From Hymenobacter wooponensis (GTDB lineage Bacteria > Bacteroidota > Bacteroidia > Cytophagales > Hymenobacteraceae), in NCBI RefSeq assembly GCF_004745865.1, contig NZ_SRKZ01000010.1, forward strand, positions 28,229-92,228: DNA of 64,000 nt, in the 5' to 3' direction. Below are positions 28,128 to 37,237 of this stretch, piece after piece (within the stretch, counting starts at the first letter, position 1; the number at the start of each line of letters is the position of its first letter). The translations under genes were made by a program, and so were the position numbers. The notes beneath the pieces are model-generated. The model ran no database searches. It was not told the DNA's origin and was given only the letters and a program-made list of their open reading frames with translations.

Positions 28128-28293
28128 GGTATTGTGGCTTATGGTATGCTAAGATAACACCTCGAAGGGCAGAATGATTTAGTCAGAACCTAAAAAGATC
28201 AATATTTTACTATGCTATTGATCAAGCAGTTAGCGCCTAAATTTATGGGTTAAATGTAGGTCCTTAGCCAAGCTATACCGCTTGCATCTGGCT

Positions 28294-28920
28294 TTAAATC
28301 AGCTGATACTGAGCGGCGAGCTTGATGAGAGAAGCGGTGTTGCTGACCCCAAATTTGGTGATAATATTCCGGCGATGCGTTTCCACGGTAAGAGCGCTCA
28401 GAAAGAGCTTCTCGGCAATATCGTGGCTGGTTAGGCCGTCGGCAATGAGGGCCAGCACTTCCTTTTCGCGTCGGGTCAGAACGGGGATTTCGGGGGCGGC
28501 GGGCGTGGGTTGGAGCAACAGCTCCTGCACTTCGTCGCTGAAGTATTTCTTGCCGGCGTGCACTCGCGTGATGGCCTCAGCTAGCTCCTCGGGGGAGGCA
28601 TTTTTGAGCACGTAGCCCGCCGCGCCGTTCTGCATCATGCGCGTAACGTAGCTCTTCTCGTTGAGGGTGGTGAGGGCCAGCACGCGCAGCGTAGGGTACG
28701 CTTGGGTTAGCTGCAGGCATAAGTCAACGCCGTTTTGGTCGGGCAGGTTGATGTCGAGAAGCAGTACATCGGGCACGTGGGCCTGCAGGGCGGTGAGCAC
28801 CTCGGCGGCCGTGGTGCAGGTGCCGGTTACTGCCACAAACTCCAGTGGTTCCAGCAACACCCGCAGGCCTTCCAGCACCATGCGGTGGTCGTCCACGAGC
28901 ATCACGTCGATGGGTTTCAT
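28294..28920 (-). CDS. NarL/FixJ-family response regulator
   Basis: This 208-residue regulator has a receiver domain (VMLVDDHRMVLEGL, phosphoacceptor Asp56 in VLLLDINLPDQNG, Lys in GYVLKNASPEE) and a LuxR-type helix-turn-helix (LTRREKEVLALIADGLTSHDIAEKLFLSALTVETHRRNI). Its start overlaps the last four bases of the TPR histidine kinase gene (ATGA arrangement), so the two are translationally coupled and form a two-component pair. The targets cannot be inferred from the neighbours. Confidence 0.95.
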   Translation of the reverse strand: MKPIDVMLVDDHRMVLEGLRVLLEPLEFVAVTGTCTTAAEVLTALQAHVPDVLLLDINLPDQNGVDLCLQLTQAYPTLRVLALTTLNEKSYVTRMMQNGAAGYVLKNASPEELAEAITRVHAGKKYFSDEVQELLLQPTPAAPEIPVLTRREKEVLALIADGLTSHDIAEKLFLSALTVETHRRNIITKFGVSNTASLIKLAAQYQLI

Positions 28921-31019
28921 AGGCTATGATCTTGATTTTGGGCGGGAATGGTGGTAGTGGGTGCCAAACTGAATTCCAGCGTTACGGAGGTGCCCTGCCC
29001 CGGCCCCGACTGAATATCGAGATGGGCGTTGAGGTAGCTGGCACGCGACTGAATGCTGCGGAGGCCTACGCCCGCGCGGGCCGCTGCAGGCTGAAAGCCC
29101 CGGCCATCGTCTTCCACTACCAGCTGCAGCTGGGTATCGTGGCGCATGAGCTGCACAATTACGGAGCGGGCTTGCGCATGGCGAATTACATTGGTGAGCA
29201 GCTCCTGAGCAATGCGGAATACCACTACTTCGGTGCGTTGGTCCAGGCGTTCGTCTAGGCCATGCACCTGGAATTGTACTTGCAAGGCCCCGGTTTGCTG
29301 GGTAGCATCGCAGACATCGCGCAGGGCCTGCACCAGCCCAAACCGGAGCAGCGTTTCGGGCATCATGTTGCGGGCCACTCGGCGCAGCTCACTAATGGAG
29401 CTGTCAAGGTGCTCAACGGACTGCGTGAAAAAGCGCGCTGATTCGTCGGGCAGCACTACCCTTCCGCCCAAGGCCCCGAGGTAGAGCCGCACGGTGGAGA
29501 GCATACCGCCTAAGCCATCGTGCAAGTCGCGGGCTAGGCGGCTGCGTTCTTCCTCTTGGCCCTGCAGCATAGCCTCGGTTTTCAGCAGTACCTTTTCCTG
29601 CTCTAGTTGCTGAATCTGCTGGCGCTGCAGCTCTTGGCGCTGGCGGATGAGCCGCTGCCGATGCCGAACCAATACTAGGCCTAGGCCACCTACCACGGTT
29701 AAGGCCGCTACTAGCCCCAGGTACAAGGCGTTTAGCTGGCGCTGCTGGGCCAATTCGTGCTGCTGCACGGCCTGCTCCCGACGCAAGCTGATTAGCTCTT
29801 GCGCTTGTTGCTGGGTTCGGTATTTGGTCTCCAAGGTGTTCACCCGAGCCCGAACGGCGGCATTGGTCAGTGTGTCGTGCAGCGCTTGAATGCGCTTTTG
29901 ATAGCGCAGGGCCTGCAGCCAATCGGTGGCGCGCTCTTCTAAAGCAGCCAAGGCCTCTAGATTACTGAGCTGCTGCTGCGGGTCGCCAAGCTCTTCTGCC
30001 AGGGCCATGCTGCGCTGCATACGCGCCCGAGCTTCGGCCAGGTTCCCGGCCTGCTCGTCTACCTGGCCTAGCCCAAAGAGCAGCTTAGCCTGATAGCCTA
30101 CCGCACCCTTGCGAGAAGCAAATTCCAGAGCCTGTTTAAATGCCTGCCGGGCCGCCTGCAACTCCCCTTGCTGTAAATAGTACTGGCCTAGCGTGCCATA
30201 ATACTCGCCCGTATACAACTCCGCCTGCGGCATGAGGCGGCGTGCTTGGCTCAGCTGTACCCAGGCACTATCAAGTTGGCGGTTTTGCAGATGCAGGCCG
30301 GCCAGCTGCAGATACACCGGCACCAAGGAAGGTTGCGGTCTGGCTGGGAGGCGCACGGCTACTGCCCGCCGCCAGTAGCGGGCCGCTTCTTTCGGTTGGT
30401 TTAGCACCAGAAAGCTGTTGCCGAGGTTGCCGTAAACTGTTTGCAGCGTGACATCGTCGCGTAGGCGCAGCAGGTACGTGCTGGCCCGGAGGTACTGCTG
30501 CACTGCTTGCTGGTACTGGCCTAGGCGGTCGTACACGTTGCCTTGGTTATTGGCCAGGGCGGCCAGCAGTTTGAGGTGGCGCGTGGAGGGCTGCCGCTGA
30601 TATAGGTTCTCCGCCAGCACCAGCGCCCGGCCGTAATAGCGGGCGGCCAGGGCGTTGTCGTTGCGGATGTTGGCTAGGGTGCCCAGCTGCATATAGGCGT
30701 GCGCCTGCCCGTAGAGGAAGTGCGCCGCAGTACTCACTTGCAGCCCCTGCCGAGCGTACTGCCCCGCCTGAGCGGTGTCGGAGGCGGTGCTGGCAATTGA
30801 AAGGCGCACGGCTACCTTGGCCCGCTGGGTATCGGAAGTGGCGGTTTGCAGCTGGTGTAGCAGGCTATCGGGCACTAGTTGCGCAGTGGCAGTACTCGTT
30901 AGCAGCCACATGCCAAGCAGCAGGAGCCCATGCAAGGCACGCGAGCGGGCCCGGACAGCAACAGCGCATAAAGGGAAAGACAGCAGCAACACGTAGCAAA
31001 CTTGCTCAGGATTTTGCAC
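28917..31019 (-). CDS. TPR-containing sensor histidine kinase (HisKA_3 type)
   Basis: This protein of up to 700 residues has an N-terminal signal or anchor segment (about residues 28-47, HGLLLLGMWLLTSTATAQ). About eight TPR-like helical repeats follow (residues 60-400: NNQGNVYDRLGQYQQAVQQY, YGNLGNSFLVLNQPKEAARY, LGQYYLQQGELQAARQAF). Then come one TM span (about 430-450), a coiled coil, a HisKA_3 domain (ARDLHDGLGGMLSTV, His near 498) and a HATPase domain (ELLTNVIRHAQA, DDGRGF, GVGLRSIQSRA). This layout is common in Bacteroidota. The frame begins at a GTG at 31019; a downstream ATG (residue 37) is a weaker alternative. Confidence 0.92.
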   Translation of the reverse strand: MQNPEQVCYVLLLSFPLCAVAVRARSRALHGLLLLGMWLLTSTATAQLVPDSLLHQLQTATSDTQRAKVAVRLSIASTASDTAQAGQYARQGLQVSTAAHFLYGQAHAYMQLGTLANIRNDNALAARYYGRALVLAENLYQRQPSTRHLKLLAALANNQGNVYDRLGQYQQAVQQYLRASTYLLRLRDDVTLQTVYGNLGNSFLVLNQPKEAARYWRRAVAVRLPARPQPSLVPVYLQLAGLHLQNRQLDSAWVQLSQARRLMPQAELYTGEYYGTLGQYYLQQGELQAARQAFKQALEFASRKGAVGYQAKLLFGLGQVDEQAGNLAEARARMQRSMALAEELGDPQQQLSNLEALAALEERATDWLQALRYQKRIQALHDTLTNAAVRARVNTLETKYRTQQQAQELISLRREQAVQQHELAQQRQLNALYLGLVAALTVVGGLGLVLVRHRQRLIRQRQELQRQQIQQLEQEKVLLKTEAMLQGQEEERSRLARDLHDGLGGMLSTVRLYLGALGGRVVLPDESARFFTQSVEHLDSSISELRRVARNMMPETLLRFGLVQALRDVCDATQQTGALQVQFQVHGLDERLDQRTEVVVFRIAQELLTNVIRHAQARSVIVQLMRHDTQLQLVVEDDGRGFQPAAARAGVGLRSIQSRASYLNAHLDIQSGPGQGTSVTLEFSLAPTTTIPAQNQDHSL

Positions 31020-31182
31020 TAAAAAGCCACCTCGACAGAAATTACTGGTTTCCTGGTAGAGGCAATTACTGCTTTCCCGCGATTTCCTGGTATCGGGCGC
31101 TCTACCACCTTTGTGTCAGTTATGTTTCCCACCGGGAAAGCGTCTATTGCTAGTCGACTGTTCTTCTATGTTACTGCTATGA

Positions 31183-31226
31183 AAAAGCCCCCGCTTACGT
31201 CCTAACGGAATAATGTGGGGGCTTTT
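31183..31226. terminator. Intrinsic terminator-like hairpin
   Basis: The stem AAAAGCCCCC/GGGGGCTTTT is flanked by A/T runs on both sides. It lies between the kinase start and the acyl-CoA synthetase end, where it could stop minus-strand read-through into the kinase gene. Confidence 0.7.
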
Positions 31227-31269
31227 CTCTTGTTATTTAAACCGGCACTGGCCTAGAGCGTGAACAGGC

Positions 31270-31480
31270 GGCACGTAGAACGCCATGTTGAATGGAGGCG
31301 AAGCATCTCACATGCTTGTGTAAGCACGTCATCTAGAGCAGAGCGAAAGATCTTATCAGGTTTGAACGACTGGCCTAGCATCTCGTGCTGCAGTGAGAAG
31401 ATCCATTGCTCTGCTCTAGATAACGTGCTAGTGTGCTGAGTTACCACTGTACCGTCAGCCCGCGAGATTTCTCGACAGGA
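31270..31480. repeat. Decayed, possibly nested palindromic repeats
   Basis: Imperfect arms at about 31327-31354 (ACGTCATCTAGAGCAGAGCG...) and 31396-31429 flank TTTGAACGACTGGCCTAGCA, the inverted shared core. Outside them, fragments such as GAACGCCATGTTGAATGGAG and GCGAGATTTCTCGACAGGAC look like remains of a second, TGTCGAG-type repeat. With the terminator this accounts for the 527-base gap at 31020-31546; I see no gene in it. Confidence 0.7.
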
Positions 31481-31546
31481 CAGACGCCAGTAGCTACTTG
31501 TAGCTCATAGTTATGTACCTGGCCTAGCACGCTTGCGCGGCAATTG

Positions 31547-33313
31547 CTAGCGGTAGAACTCCTCGATGCGCTGCTGGTTGTTTTGGGCAATAATTTTGCG
31601 CTTCACCTTCATGGTGGGCGTAAGCTCGCCCGATTCTACGCTCCAGAGCACTGGCAGCAATGATACCTTCTTGATCTGTTCCCACTGGGCAAAAGCCGCG
31701 TTGGCACGCTGCACAAGCTCCTCGTAGAGCTGCTGCACCTGGGCGTGGGCCGCCAGGGCCGCATCGGATAAGTCGGTGGGGATGCCGCGGTTTTTGGCCC
31801 AGGCTCGCAGCTCCTCAAAAGCTGGCACCAGCAAAGCCGCCGCAAACTTCTGCCCCTCCCCAACTACCATGCACTGCTCCACCAGCGGCGACTCCGCCAG
31901 TTTCGATTCCAGGGGTTGCGGGGCCACGTATTTGCCGTTGGAAGTTTTAAACATTTCCTTCTTGCGGTCGGTGATTTTCAGAAACTTACCCTGCACAAAT
32001 TCTCCGATATCGCCGGTGTGCATCCACCCATCGGCGTCAATAACCTCGGCGGTCAAATCGGGGCGGTTGTAGTAGCCCTGCATCACGGAGGGCGAGCGAG
32101 TCAGGATTTCACCGTCGGCGGCCAGCTTCACTTCCACGCCGGGTATTACCGGGCCCACGGCCCCAATGAGGTTGCCGCTAGCTTCGGGCTGGCTGGCCGC
32201 AATTACCGGCGAGGTTTCCGTCATGCCGTAGCCCTCCATCACCCGAATACCAGCCGCCCAGAACACCCGCGCCAGGCGAGGCTGCAGGGCGCCGCCCCCG
32301 CTCACAATGTAGTGCACCTGCCCGCCCATCGCCTCACGCCACTTACTGAAGATAAGCTTATTAGCCAGGGCCAACTGCGTATTGTACAAGAACCCTTGGT
32401 CTTGCTGGGTATCGTAGCGGAGGCCTAGGTCGAGGGCCCAGAAGAACAGCTTTTTCTTCACGCCCGTCAGAGTCTTGCCTTTCGCCACAATCTTGTCGTA
32501 GATCTTTTCCAGCAGGCGCGGCACGGTGGTAAACACCTGAGGCTGCACCTCGCGTAGGTTGTCGGCGATGCGCTCCACGCTTTCGGCATACCACACGCTG
32601 AACCCCAGCAGCAGATACAGGAAGGTGGCGGTGCGCTCAAAAATATGGCTCAGCGGCAGGAAGCTCAGGGCTTTCTGCCCAGCAGGCAATGGCAGATACC
32701 CGGTAAGGTTGCGGCAGTTGTGCAGAATATTTTCGTGGCTAAGCATTACCCCCTTGGGCCGCCCCGTGGTGCCCGAGGTGTAAATCAGGGTCAGTAGGTC
32801 GTCGGGCTGCACGGCCGCTTTTAGCTCCTCCAGGCCAGCAGCGTCCGCGGCCTGGCCTAGCGCCAGCAGCTCCTCGAAAGACTGAACGCCCGCTAGCTTA
32901 TCAAAGGTGAAGATAAATTCTGGCCCTTCCGTAAGGCCCGATACGGCCTCTTGCACCCGGTTTAGCAGCTTCTGGTTTTCTACTAGCACTACTTGCACGC
33001 CGGCATCCTGGAAGATGTGGCGGTAGTCTTCCACCGTAATGGTGGGGTACATGGGCACGCTCACGGCCCCTAGTTGAGCAATTCCGAAGTCAGCAATTAC
33101 CCACTCCGGGCGGTTGGCGGAAATGATGGCCACTTTGTCGCCGCGCCCGATACCCAAGCTCCGCAGGCCCAGGCTAACCTGCTGGCTGAGCTCCTGCACC
33201 CGTTGGGCACTCAGAGGCTGCCAGGTGCCTGCTTTTTTCTCCACCAGGCAATCAGCAGTGGGGTTGAGAGATACCAAATGGGTGAGCAGATCGAAGGTGC
33301 GGCGGATTTCCAT
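31547..33313 (-). CDS. Long-chain acyl-CoA synthetase (AMP-forming)
   Basis: This roughly 588-residue enzyme activates fatty acids to acyl-CoA through an acyl-adenylate at the membrane. The ATP-binding P-loop-like motif is LIYTSGTTGRPKGVMLSH, the A5-type motif is GYGMTETSPVI, the A7 motif is WMHTGDIGEF, and the A8 motif is KITDRKKEMFKTSNGKYVAPQPLE. It resembles the FadD15/long-chain group. I prefer the ATG near 33313 (MEIRRTFDLLTHL) to an upstream GTG, since the extra 14 residues have no family match. The gene stands alone. Confidence 0.93.
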   Translation of the reverse strand: MEIRRTFDLLTHLVSLNPTADCLVEKKAGTWQPLSAQRVQELSQQVSLGLRSLGIGRGDKVAIISANRPEWVIADFGIAQLGAVSVPMYPTITVEDYRHIFQDAGVQVVLVENQKLLNRVQEAVSGLTEGPEFIFTFDKLAGVQSFEELLALGQAADAAGLEELKAAVQPDDLLTLIYTSGTTGRPKGVMLSHENILHNCRNLTGYLPLPAGQKALSFLPLSHIFERTATFLYLLLGFSVWYAESVERIADNLREVQPQVFTTVPRLLEKIYDKIVAKGKTLTGVKKKLFFWALDLGLRYDTQQDQGFLYNTQLALANKLIFSKWREAMGGQVHYIVSGGGALQPRLARVFWAAGIRVMEGYGMTETSPVIAASQPEASGNLIGAVGPVIPGVEVKLAADGEILTRSPSVMQGYYNRPDLTAEVIDADGWMHTGDIGEFVQGKFLKITDRKKEMFKTSNGKYVAPQPLESKLAESPLVEQCMVVGEGQKFAAALLVPAFEELRAWAKNRGIPTDLSDAALAAHAQVQQLYEELVQRANAAFAQWEQIKKVSLLPVLWSVESGELTPTMKVKRKIIAQNNQQRIEEFYR

Positions 33314-33457
33314 GGGAGCGTAACAAAGGGCAGTGGCAAACAGATCAGTTGCCACCGCAAAAATAGCCCCTATTAGCGTCTGACGCGGGCCTAGGTCATA
33401 ATTTTACCGGGTAACGCTGGCTACTTGGCACCTACTCTACCAGCGCCATCCAGGACA

Positions 33458-33589
33458 CGCGCCATCCAGGCCCGCAACCCCGCCGGCGACTCTACTCTGA
33501 TTCGGTTTCTGCTAACGTGCGACCTGAACGACACCCCTAGCACTCACTACGCCTATTCTAACGTGGGGTATCTGGGGTTCGTCTGCTAG
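33458..33589 (+). pseudogene. Remnant of a serine hydrolase (beta-lactamase/PBP4*-like)
   Basis: A 43-codon open frame ends at a TAG (33587-33589) and reads STLIRFLLTCDLNDTPSTH followed by YAYSNVGYLGF. This matches the region of class C beta-lactamase-like serine hydrolases around the conserved Tyr-Ser/Ala-Asn motif (usually PGTRFAYSNFGYLLLG), preceded by the usual R-x-L-L-x-x-P-L-D-x-x-P segment. The SxxK serine region and everything after YSN are missing. A 12-base direct repeat (GCGCCATCCAGG at 33443 and 33459) adjoins its left end. It is probably a deletion remnant. Confidence 0.55.
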
Positions 33590-33616
33590 GCCACTATAGC
33601 CGGTGCCATAGGAGTA

Positions 33617-33648
33617 TTGCAACTTCTGCCAGCGTTGCGTTACCTTTT
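33617..33648 (+). promoter_or_regulatory. Bacteroidota-type promoter of the NTF2-like gene
   Basis: TTG at 33617-33619 and TACCTTTT at 33641-33648 are spaced by 21 bases, close to the TTG/TAnnTTTG consensus of the Bacteroidota housekeeping sigma factor. The ATG follows 32 bases later. Confidence 0.5.
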
Positions 33649-33680
33649 CGCCGAGCACGGATTATAGGCTCGCCCTCATC

Positions 33681-34142
33681 ATGAAGAAACTTCTCCTCTC
33701 CTGCTTGCTGCTGACGGCCACGAGCGCTGCATTCGCCCAAACTGCACCCGCCGCTGAAACGGAAGCCGTCAAGAAAACAATACAGTCGTTTTTCGAGGGC
33801 ATGCGCAAGGGCGACAGCACCCTAGTGCGGACCACGTTAGCTCCTGGGGCAGTATTCCACACGATCAGTACTCGAAACGGTCAAACCCAACTGCGCCCCG
33901 AGAACCCTTCGGCCTTTGTGAAGCAGGTGGGTACCCCGCACAAAGAGGTGTATGATGAGCGCATCACCTTCGACAAAGTTCTGATTGACGCTAATCTGGC
34001 GAGTGTCTGGACGCCGTACGAGTTTTACCTGGGCAACACCTTCAGCCACTGCGGCTATAACTCCTTCCAACTTGTGAAGCTGACCGATGGCTGGAAAATA
34101 GCCCACATCATCGACACCCGCCGCAAAGAAAAGTGTAAGTAG
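33681..34142 (+). CDS. Secreted NTF2-like (SnoaL/DUF4440-type) protein
   Basis: This 153-residue protein has a signal peptide (MKKLLLSCLLLTATSAAFAQ, cleavage after residue 19 or 20), followed by an NTF2-fold domain. The domain shows a first helix (AVKKTIQSFFEGMRKGDSTLV), the turn LAPGAVFHTIS, and late strands ASVWTPYEFYLGN, GYNSFQLVKLTDGWKIAHIIDTRR. Such proteins form cone-shaped pockets that may bind small molecules. No catalytic dyad is obvious. It is transcribed from the promoter at 33617-33648 and is convergent with the small gene at 34155. Confidence 0.85.
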   Translation: MKKLLLSCLLLTATSAAFAQTAPAAETEAVKKTIQSFFEGMRKGDSTLVRTTLAPGAVFHTISTRNGQTQLRPENPSAFVKQVGTPHKEVYDERITFDKVLIDANLASVWTPYEFYLGNTFSHCGYNSFQLVKLTDGWKIAHIIDTRRKEKCK

Positions 34143-34154
34143 GCCATGACGGCT

Positions 34155-34481
34155 TTAGAAGGCCGGGATACGCTGCAGGGGCGAGTCGTCAACCTTCCAG
34201 CTATCCAGCTCAAACAGCTCGCCATCGGCGTCAGCATACAAAGAGGCCAGCACGGCTACGCCATCGGCATCGGTGTACCATGTGGTGGCCAGCAGGTGGC
34301 CTAGGCGCCGGTTCTGCTTGCCGCTTACAAACTGCAGGCTGCCCATCCCACCATCCTCCAGCTCCTCGACCCGGGCGGTGGGCAGGCCTGCCAGCAGGCG
34401 CTCGGCTTCCGGCTTGCCCCGAAGCATATACAGCAGCAACCCAAGCTCGGGGAGTGTTAGCAGACGAGTAGTCATGGCCAC
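34155..34481 (-). CDS. Small conserved protein, resembling DUF6984
   Basis: This 108-residue protein is soluble. It contains EELEDGGMGSLQFVS, DADGVAVLASLYADADGELFELDSWKVDDSPLQRIP, a pattern I associate with the DUF6984 group (an acidic strand-turn-strand ending in LFELD-x-WK). No function is established for it. The start is the ATG at 34481; an ATG two codons later (MTTRLL) is equally possible. It ends 12 bases from the convergent NTF2-like gene. Confidence 0.65.
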   Translation of the reverse strand: MAMTTRLLTLPELGLLLYMLRGKPEAERLLAGLPTARVEELEDGGMGSLQFVSGKQNRRLGHLLATTWYTDADGVAVLASLYADADGELFELDSWKVDDSPLQRIPAF

Positions 34482-34572
34482 GGAGCCACTTCCATTGATA
34501 CCGGAAGCAACACCTATGCTTACGGCTTTGGGGCGCCAAAGTAAATGGGAAGCCTCACCTGCGATACTCGCC

Positions 34573-35313
34573 CTACTTAAACCGGGCCAGCAGAATTTTT
34601 AGGAAGCTGCCACTTTCGGTGAGCAGTATTCTAGGGTTCAGCTGGGAGAAGATGATGCCGGGCTTAAGCCGTACGGGCACGGCCTTTACGCGGAGGTTAG
34701 CGGCGGGCCGAGAAGCCAGGAAAATGAACTCCAGATCGAACAGATAACGGTCAATCTGCCCGCGCAAAAATACCTCCCGCCCCCGCTGGTTGAAGCCCTT
34801 GAGCCCACACTGGGTATCCGACACGGCCAGCCCCAGCAGAAAGCGCGTGCTGCGGCGGAGCGCTTTGGAGATAAATACCCGGCCCGCCGGCACGTGGGCG
34901 TAGTAGGCCTCATCGCGGGTACCTACGGCCACGTCGCACTGCCCGGTGCGCAGGGCCTCATACACGTTGGCTACGCTGGGCTCCTCGTACGGAAAGTCAA
35001 TGTCGGTGAACAAACAGATTGGCTCCTTTACGTGCTCCATGCCAGTGCGTAGCGCGTATCCCTTGCCCCGGTTGATGGGGTACGTGAGGTAGGTGAAGTG
35101 CGGCAGGCGCTCCTGCAGGAACTTTACATCGGCGGCCGTCACGGCGGCACTACCATCATTGATGACGTACAGGTGCACTGGCGCTACCTCAGCAGGAAGC
35201 AGGGCCTGCAACCGTTCCAGACTTTCCAGAATATTGGTAGTCCAGTGGGCGGGTGGGTTGTAGCAGGGCAATACCAGCGCTACTGGCGCAATAAGGTCAG
35301 GCGTCTGACTCAA
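34573..35313 (-). CDS. Family 2 glycosyltransferase (dolichyl/polyprenyl-phosphate type)
   Basis: This 246-residue GT-A enzyme transfers a sugar from a nucleotide donor, probably to a polyprenyl phosphate or glycan. The fold begins VALVLPCYNPP, continues HLYVINDGSAAVT, GKGYALRTGM and the metal-binding LFTDIDFPYEE (DxD-like), and ends with the acceptor-side SDTQCGLKGFNQRG motif found in DPM1/ALG5-like transferases. There is no C-terminal membrane anchor, so it is probably peripheral. Neighbouring genes do not define a polysaccharide locus. Confidence 0.9.
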   Translation of the reverse strand: MSQTPDLIAPVALVLPCYNPPAHWTTNILESLERLQALLPAEVAPVHLYVINDGSAAVTAADVKFLQERLPHFTYLTYPINRGKGYALRTGMEHVKEPICLFTDIDFPYEEPSVANVYEALRTGQCDVAVGTRDEAYYAHVPAGRVFISKALRRSTRFLLGLAVSDTQCGLKGFNQRGREVFLRGQIDRYLFDLEFIFLASRPAANLRVKAVPVRLKPGIIFSQLNPRILLTESGSFLKILLARFK

Positions 35314-35529
35314 ACGAGGGAAAACTAGGAGCGGAAAATTCTGACAAATATCCGCTAATTGTTTCAGCTACCGATGAGCCTGACGGAAAACCTGGCGAGT
35401 AAGCGGCAGAATGTTTCGCCAGCTTTCCTTCCGACCGCGGCAAGGTATCTAGAGTAATGGATCAGAGGGCTAACCTAGATTCCTTGTTTTGGTCGGAACG
35501 GTACTGGTGGTAAATGCGGGAATACTGGC

Positions 35530-36192
35530 CTAGCGCTTTCCCAGCAGTACGATATCGGGTACTTCCAGCACCTTCCGCAAATAGCCGCGCTGCGCTACAC
35601 GAATCATTGCCTGGCCTAGCTCCGTGAGCGTTGAGGCATAATTAGGCGTAACAGTCCGCAACACCGGGAACAGCCAACCAAAATACTTGTAGTACGACAA
35701 CACGTGCTGCTGACCTGGGGTAGCGCGCAGAAAGCCCGGCCGAAACATATAGGCATCCTGGAAGCCCAGTTTCAGCAAGGTATTCTCCGTTTCGCCCTTT
35801 ACACGCGCCCACATTTGGCGGCTTTTCAGGGTGCCATCGGTGCCCGCGCCCGACACGTAGCAGAACGTGAGGGCGGGGTTGCGGGGCAGCAGCGTTTGGG
35901 CGAAGTGCAGGGTGAGGTCGTAGGTCAGGCGGCGGTACTCCGGCTCCTTCATTCCCACCGACGACACGCCCAAGCAGAAAAAGCAGGCGTTGTAGCCCGT
36001 GAGATGGTCGGCAATGGGTGCCAGGTTCTGAAAGTCGCTGTGCAGGATTTCCCGCAGCTTGGGGTGCGAGATGCCGCTGGGCTTGCGGCTAATGGACAGT
36101 ACCTCTTCCACCTCAGAGTGGCCTAGGCACTCAAGTAGTACTCCCTCTCCCACCATCCCAGTGGCTCCGGTTACGATTACGCGTAGTTTCAT
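35530..36192 (-). CDS. NAD(P)-binding Rossmann-fold oxidoreductase/epimerase-like
   Basis: This 220-residue protein starts with a dinucleotide-binding strand-turn-helix (VIVTGATGMVGEGVLLECL, GxTGxxG). NACFFCLGVSSVGM and LTFCYVSGAGTDG (end of the catalytic strand region) follow, then an MWARVKGETENTLLKLGFQ segment in which the Lys sits where extended SDRs carry the catalytic Lys. The usual Tyr of YxxxK is replaced by other residues, as in the atypical NAD(P)H-binding (NmrA/HSCARG-like) group. Substrate unknown. A second relative is encoded at 41549-42202. Confidence 0.85.
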   Translation of the reverse strand: MKLRVIVTGATGMVGEGVLLECLGHSEVEEVLSISRKPSGISHPKLREILHSDFQNLAPIADHLTGYNACFFCLGVSSVGMKEPEYRRLTYDLTLHFAQTLLPRNPALTFCYVSGAGTDGTLKSRQMWARVKGETENTLLKLGFQDAYMFRPGFLRATPGQQHVLSYYKYFGWLFPVLRTVTPNYASTLTELGQAMIRVAQRGYLRKVLEVPDIVLLGKR

Positions 36193-36224
36193 GGAGAAGT
36201 AGACGGATGAGCGGCGCGGATGTT

Positions 36225-36602
36225 TTAAGCCTTTGTCTCAAACGTGTTACCGACCAAACTTAGCCGATTGCATTTTTCGCACTCTATTTTTAATGGAGCA
36301 AGATGGTCAATGAATAAATTGACGATGTAGGTTGTGCCATCCTCTGAGGCTGGTTGCTTTATACAGCTAAATTCATCTATCCGTAAACCTAAACTAGTGT
36401 ATTTTTTTCCTGCCAGAATAGTATCTATTACAGCTTGAACTTGTTGAATGTCCTTTTCATTTTTTATGCCAGAGATAATTAGCTGCCACCACCCTACTTT
36501 CTTATCTACTTGTCTTTCCCAAATAATAACTTCCAGTCGGCCTCTTGTAGCATCAAACTTAAATCGATCTATAACGGCATCATGTAATGAATTAGTCACC
36601 AT
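36225..36602 (-). CDS. Hypothetical protein
   Basis: I do not recognise this 125-residue soluble protein. It is beta-rich with a conserved-looking WWQLIISGI strand, a central helix (KDIQQVQAVIDTIL) and a C-terminal CEKCN pair of cysteines that could bind a metal or form a disulfide. It is AT-rich compared with the neighbouring reductase and begins a 1.3-kb AT-rich block with two other unknown genes, one of them broken. Confidence 0.45.
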   Translation of the reverse strand: MVTNSLHDAVIDRFKFDATRGRLEVIIWERQVDKKVGWWQLIISGIKNEKDIQQVQAVIDTILAGKKYTSLGLRIDEFSCIKQPASEDGTTYIVNLFIDHLAPLKIECEKCNRLSLVGNTFETKA

Positions 36603-36681
36603 ATACTCAATAATACTCGCATAAGCACTCTTACAGTCACCGCACCCATTTGGTTTCTACCCCATTTTTCAGAAATGAAAT

Positions 36682-37155
36682 TTAGTTTAAGTCACTTGAG
36701 TAGGCCACTGAATTTATATCCTTAGCCCAATCAATTACCTGATACGTTCCATTATCCAGATTCAGTTCGACTAACATTTCTCTGCGGGGCCTAACGTATC
36801 CATCGGTTACGGAGATGAAAAGAAGCTTCCTATCGGCATACGCTATTAATTCAGGCGGCCAGCCCCCTCGCTTAGGATCAGGATAATCTGCCTTATCTGT
36901 TGTTTACTGCCCGGGTTTAAAAACATATATGGCACCAGTACCATACAAAACTACCTTGTAATCAGCAAGCTGGATATAATCTATGGGAATATATTGTCGA
37001 CTTGGATTTGCAACTGAATCGAAAGAAATACCTCGTCTTGGATAATCCAAGTAAATCCAGCCGCGCTGTGCTACAAATTCAGTTTGGATTCGAGTTTGTG
37101 CAAATGCATTAACACTACTTATTACTAATATTAAACATTTTACGATAATTTTCAT
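36682..37155 (-). pseudogene. Secreted hypothetical protein interrupted by an in-frame TAA
   Basis: The frame begins at the ATG at 37155 with a signal peptide (MKIIVKCLILVISSVNAFAQ). It runs 83 codons to a TAA at 36904-36906 and then continues in the same frame for 73 further codons (TTDKADYPDPKRGGWPPELI..., LLFISVTDGYVRPRREML) to the next TAA at 36682-36684. The continuation looks like genuine protein, so I read this as a 156-residue periplasmic protein broken by one nonsense mutation. No family is recognised. The region is markedly AT-rich. Confidence 0.6.
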
Positions 37156-37237
37156 ATATTAATATATAATTTATTAATAAGGCTCTAATGTTAATTTATT
37201 AATACATTTAGCATAAAAAACATTAGAGGTGAAAAAT

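Noticed and set aside
31253..31447. A 64-codon minus-strand frame
   Set aside because: It lies wholly in decayed palindromic repeats, so the open frame comes from repeat sequence.
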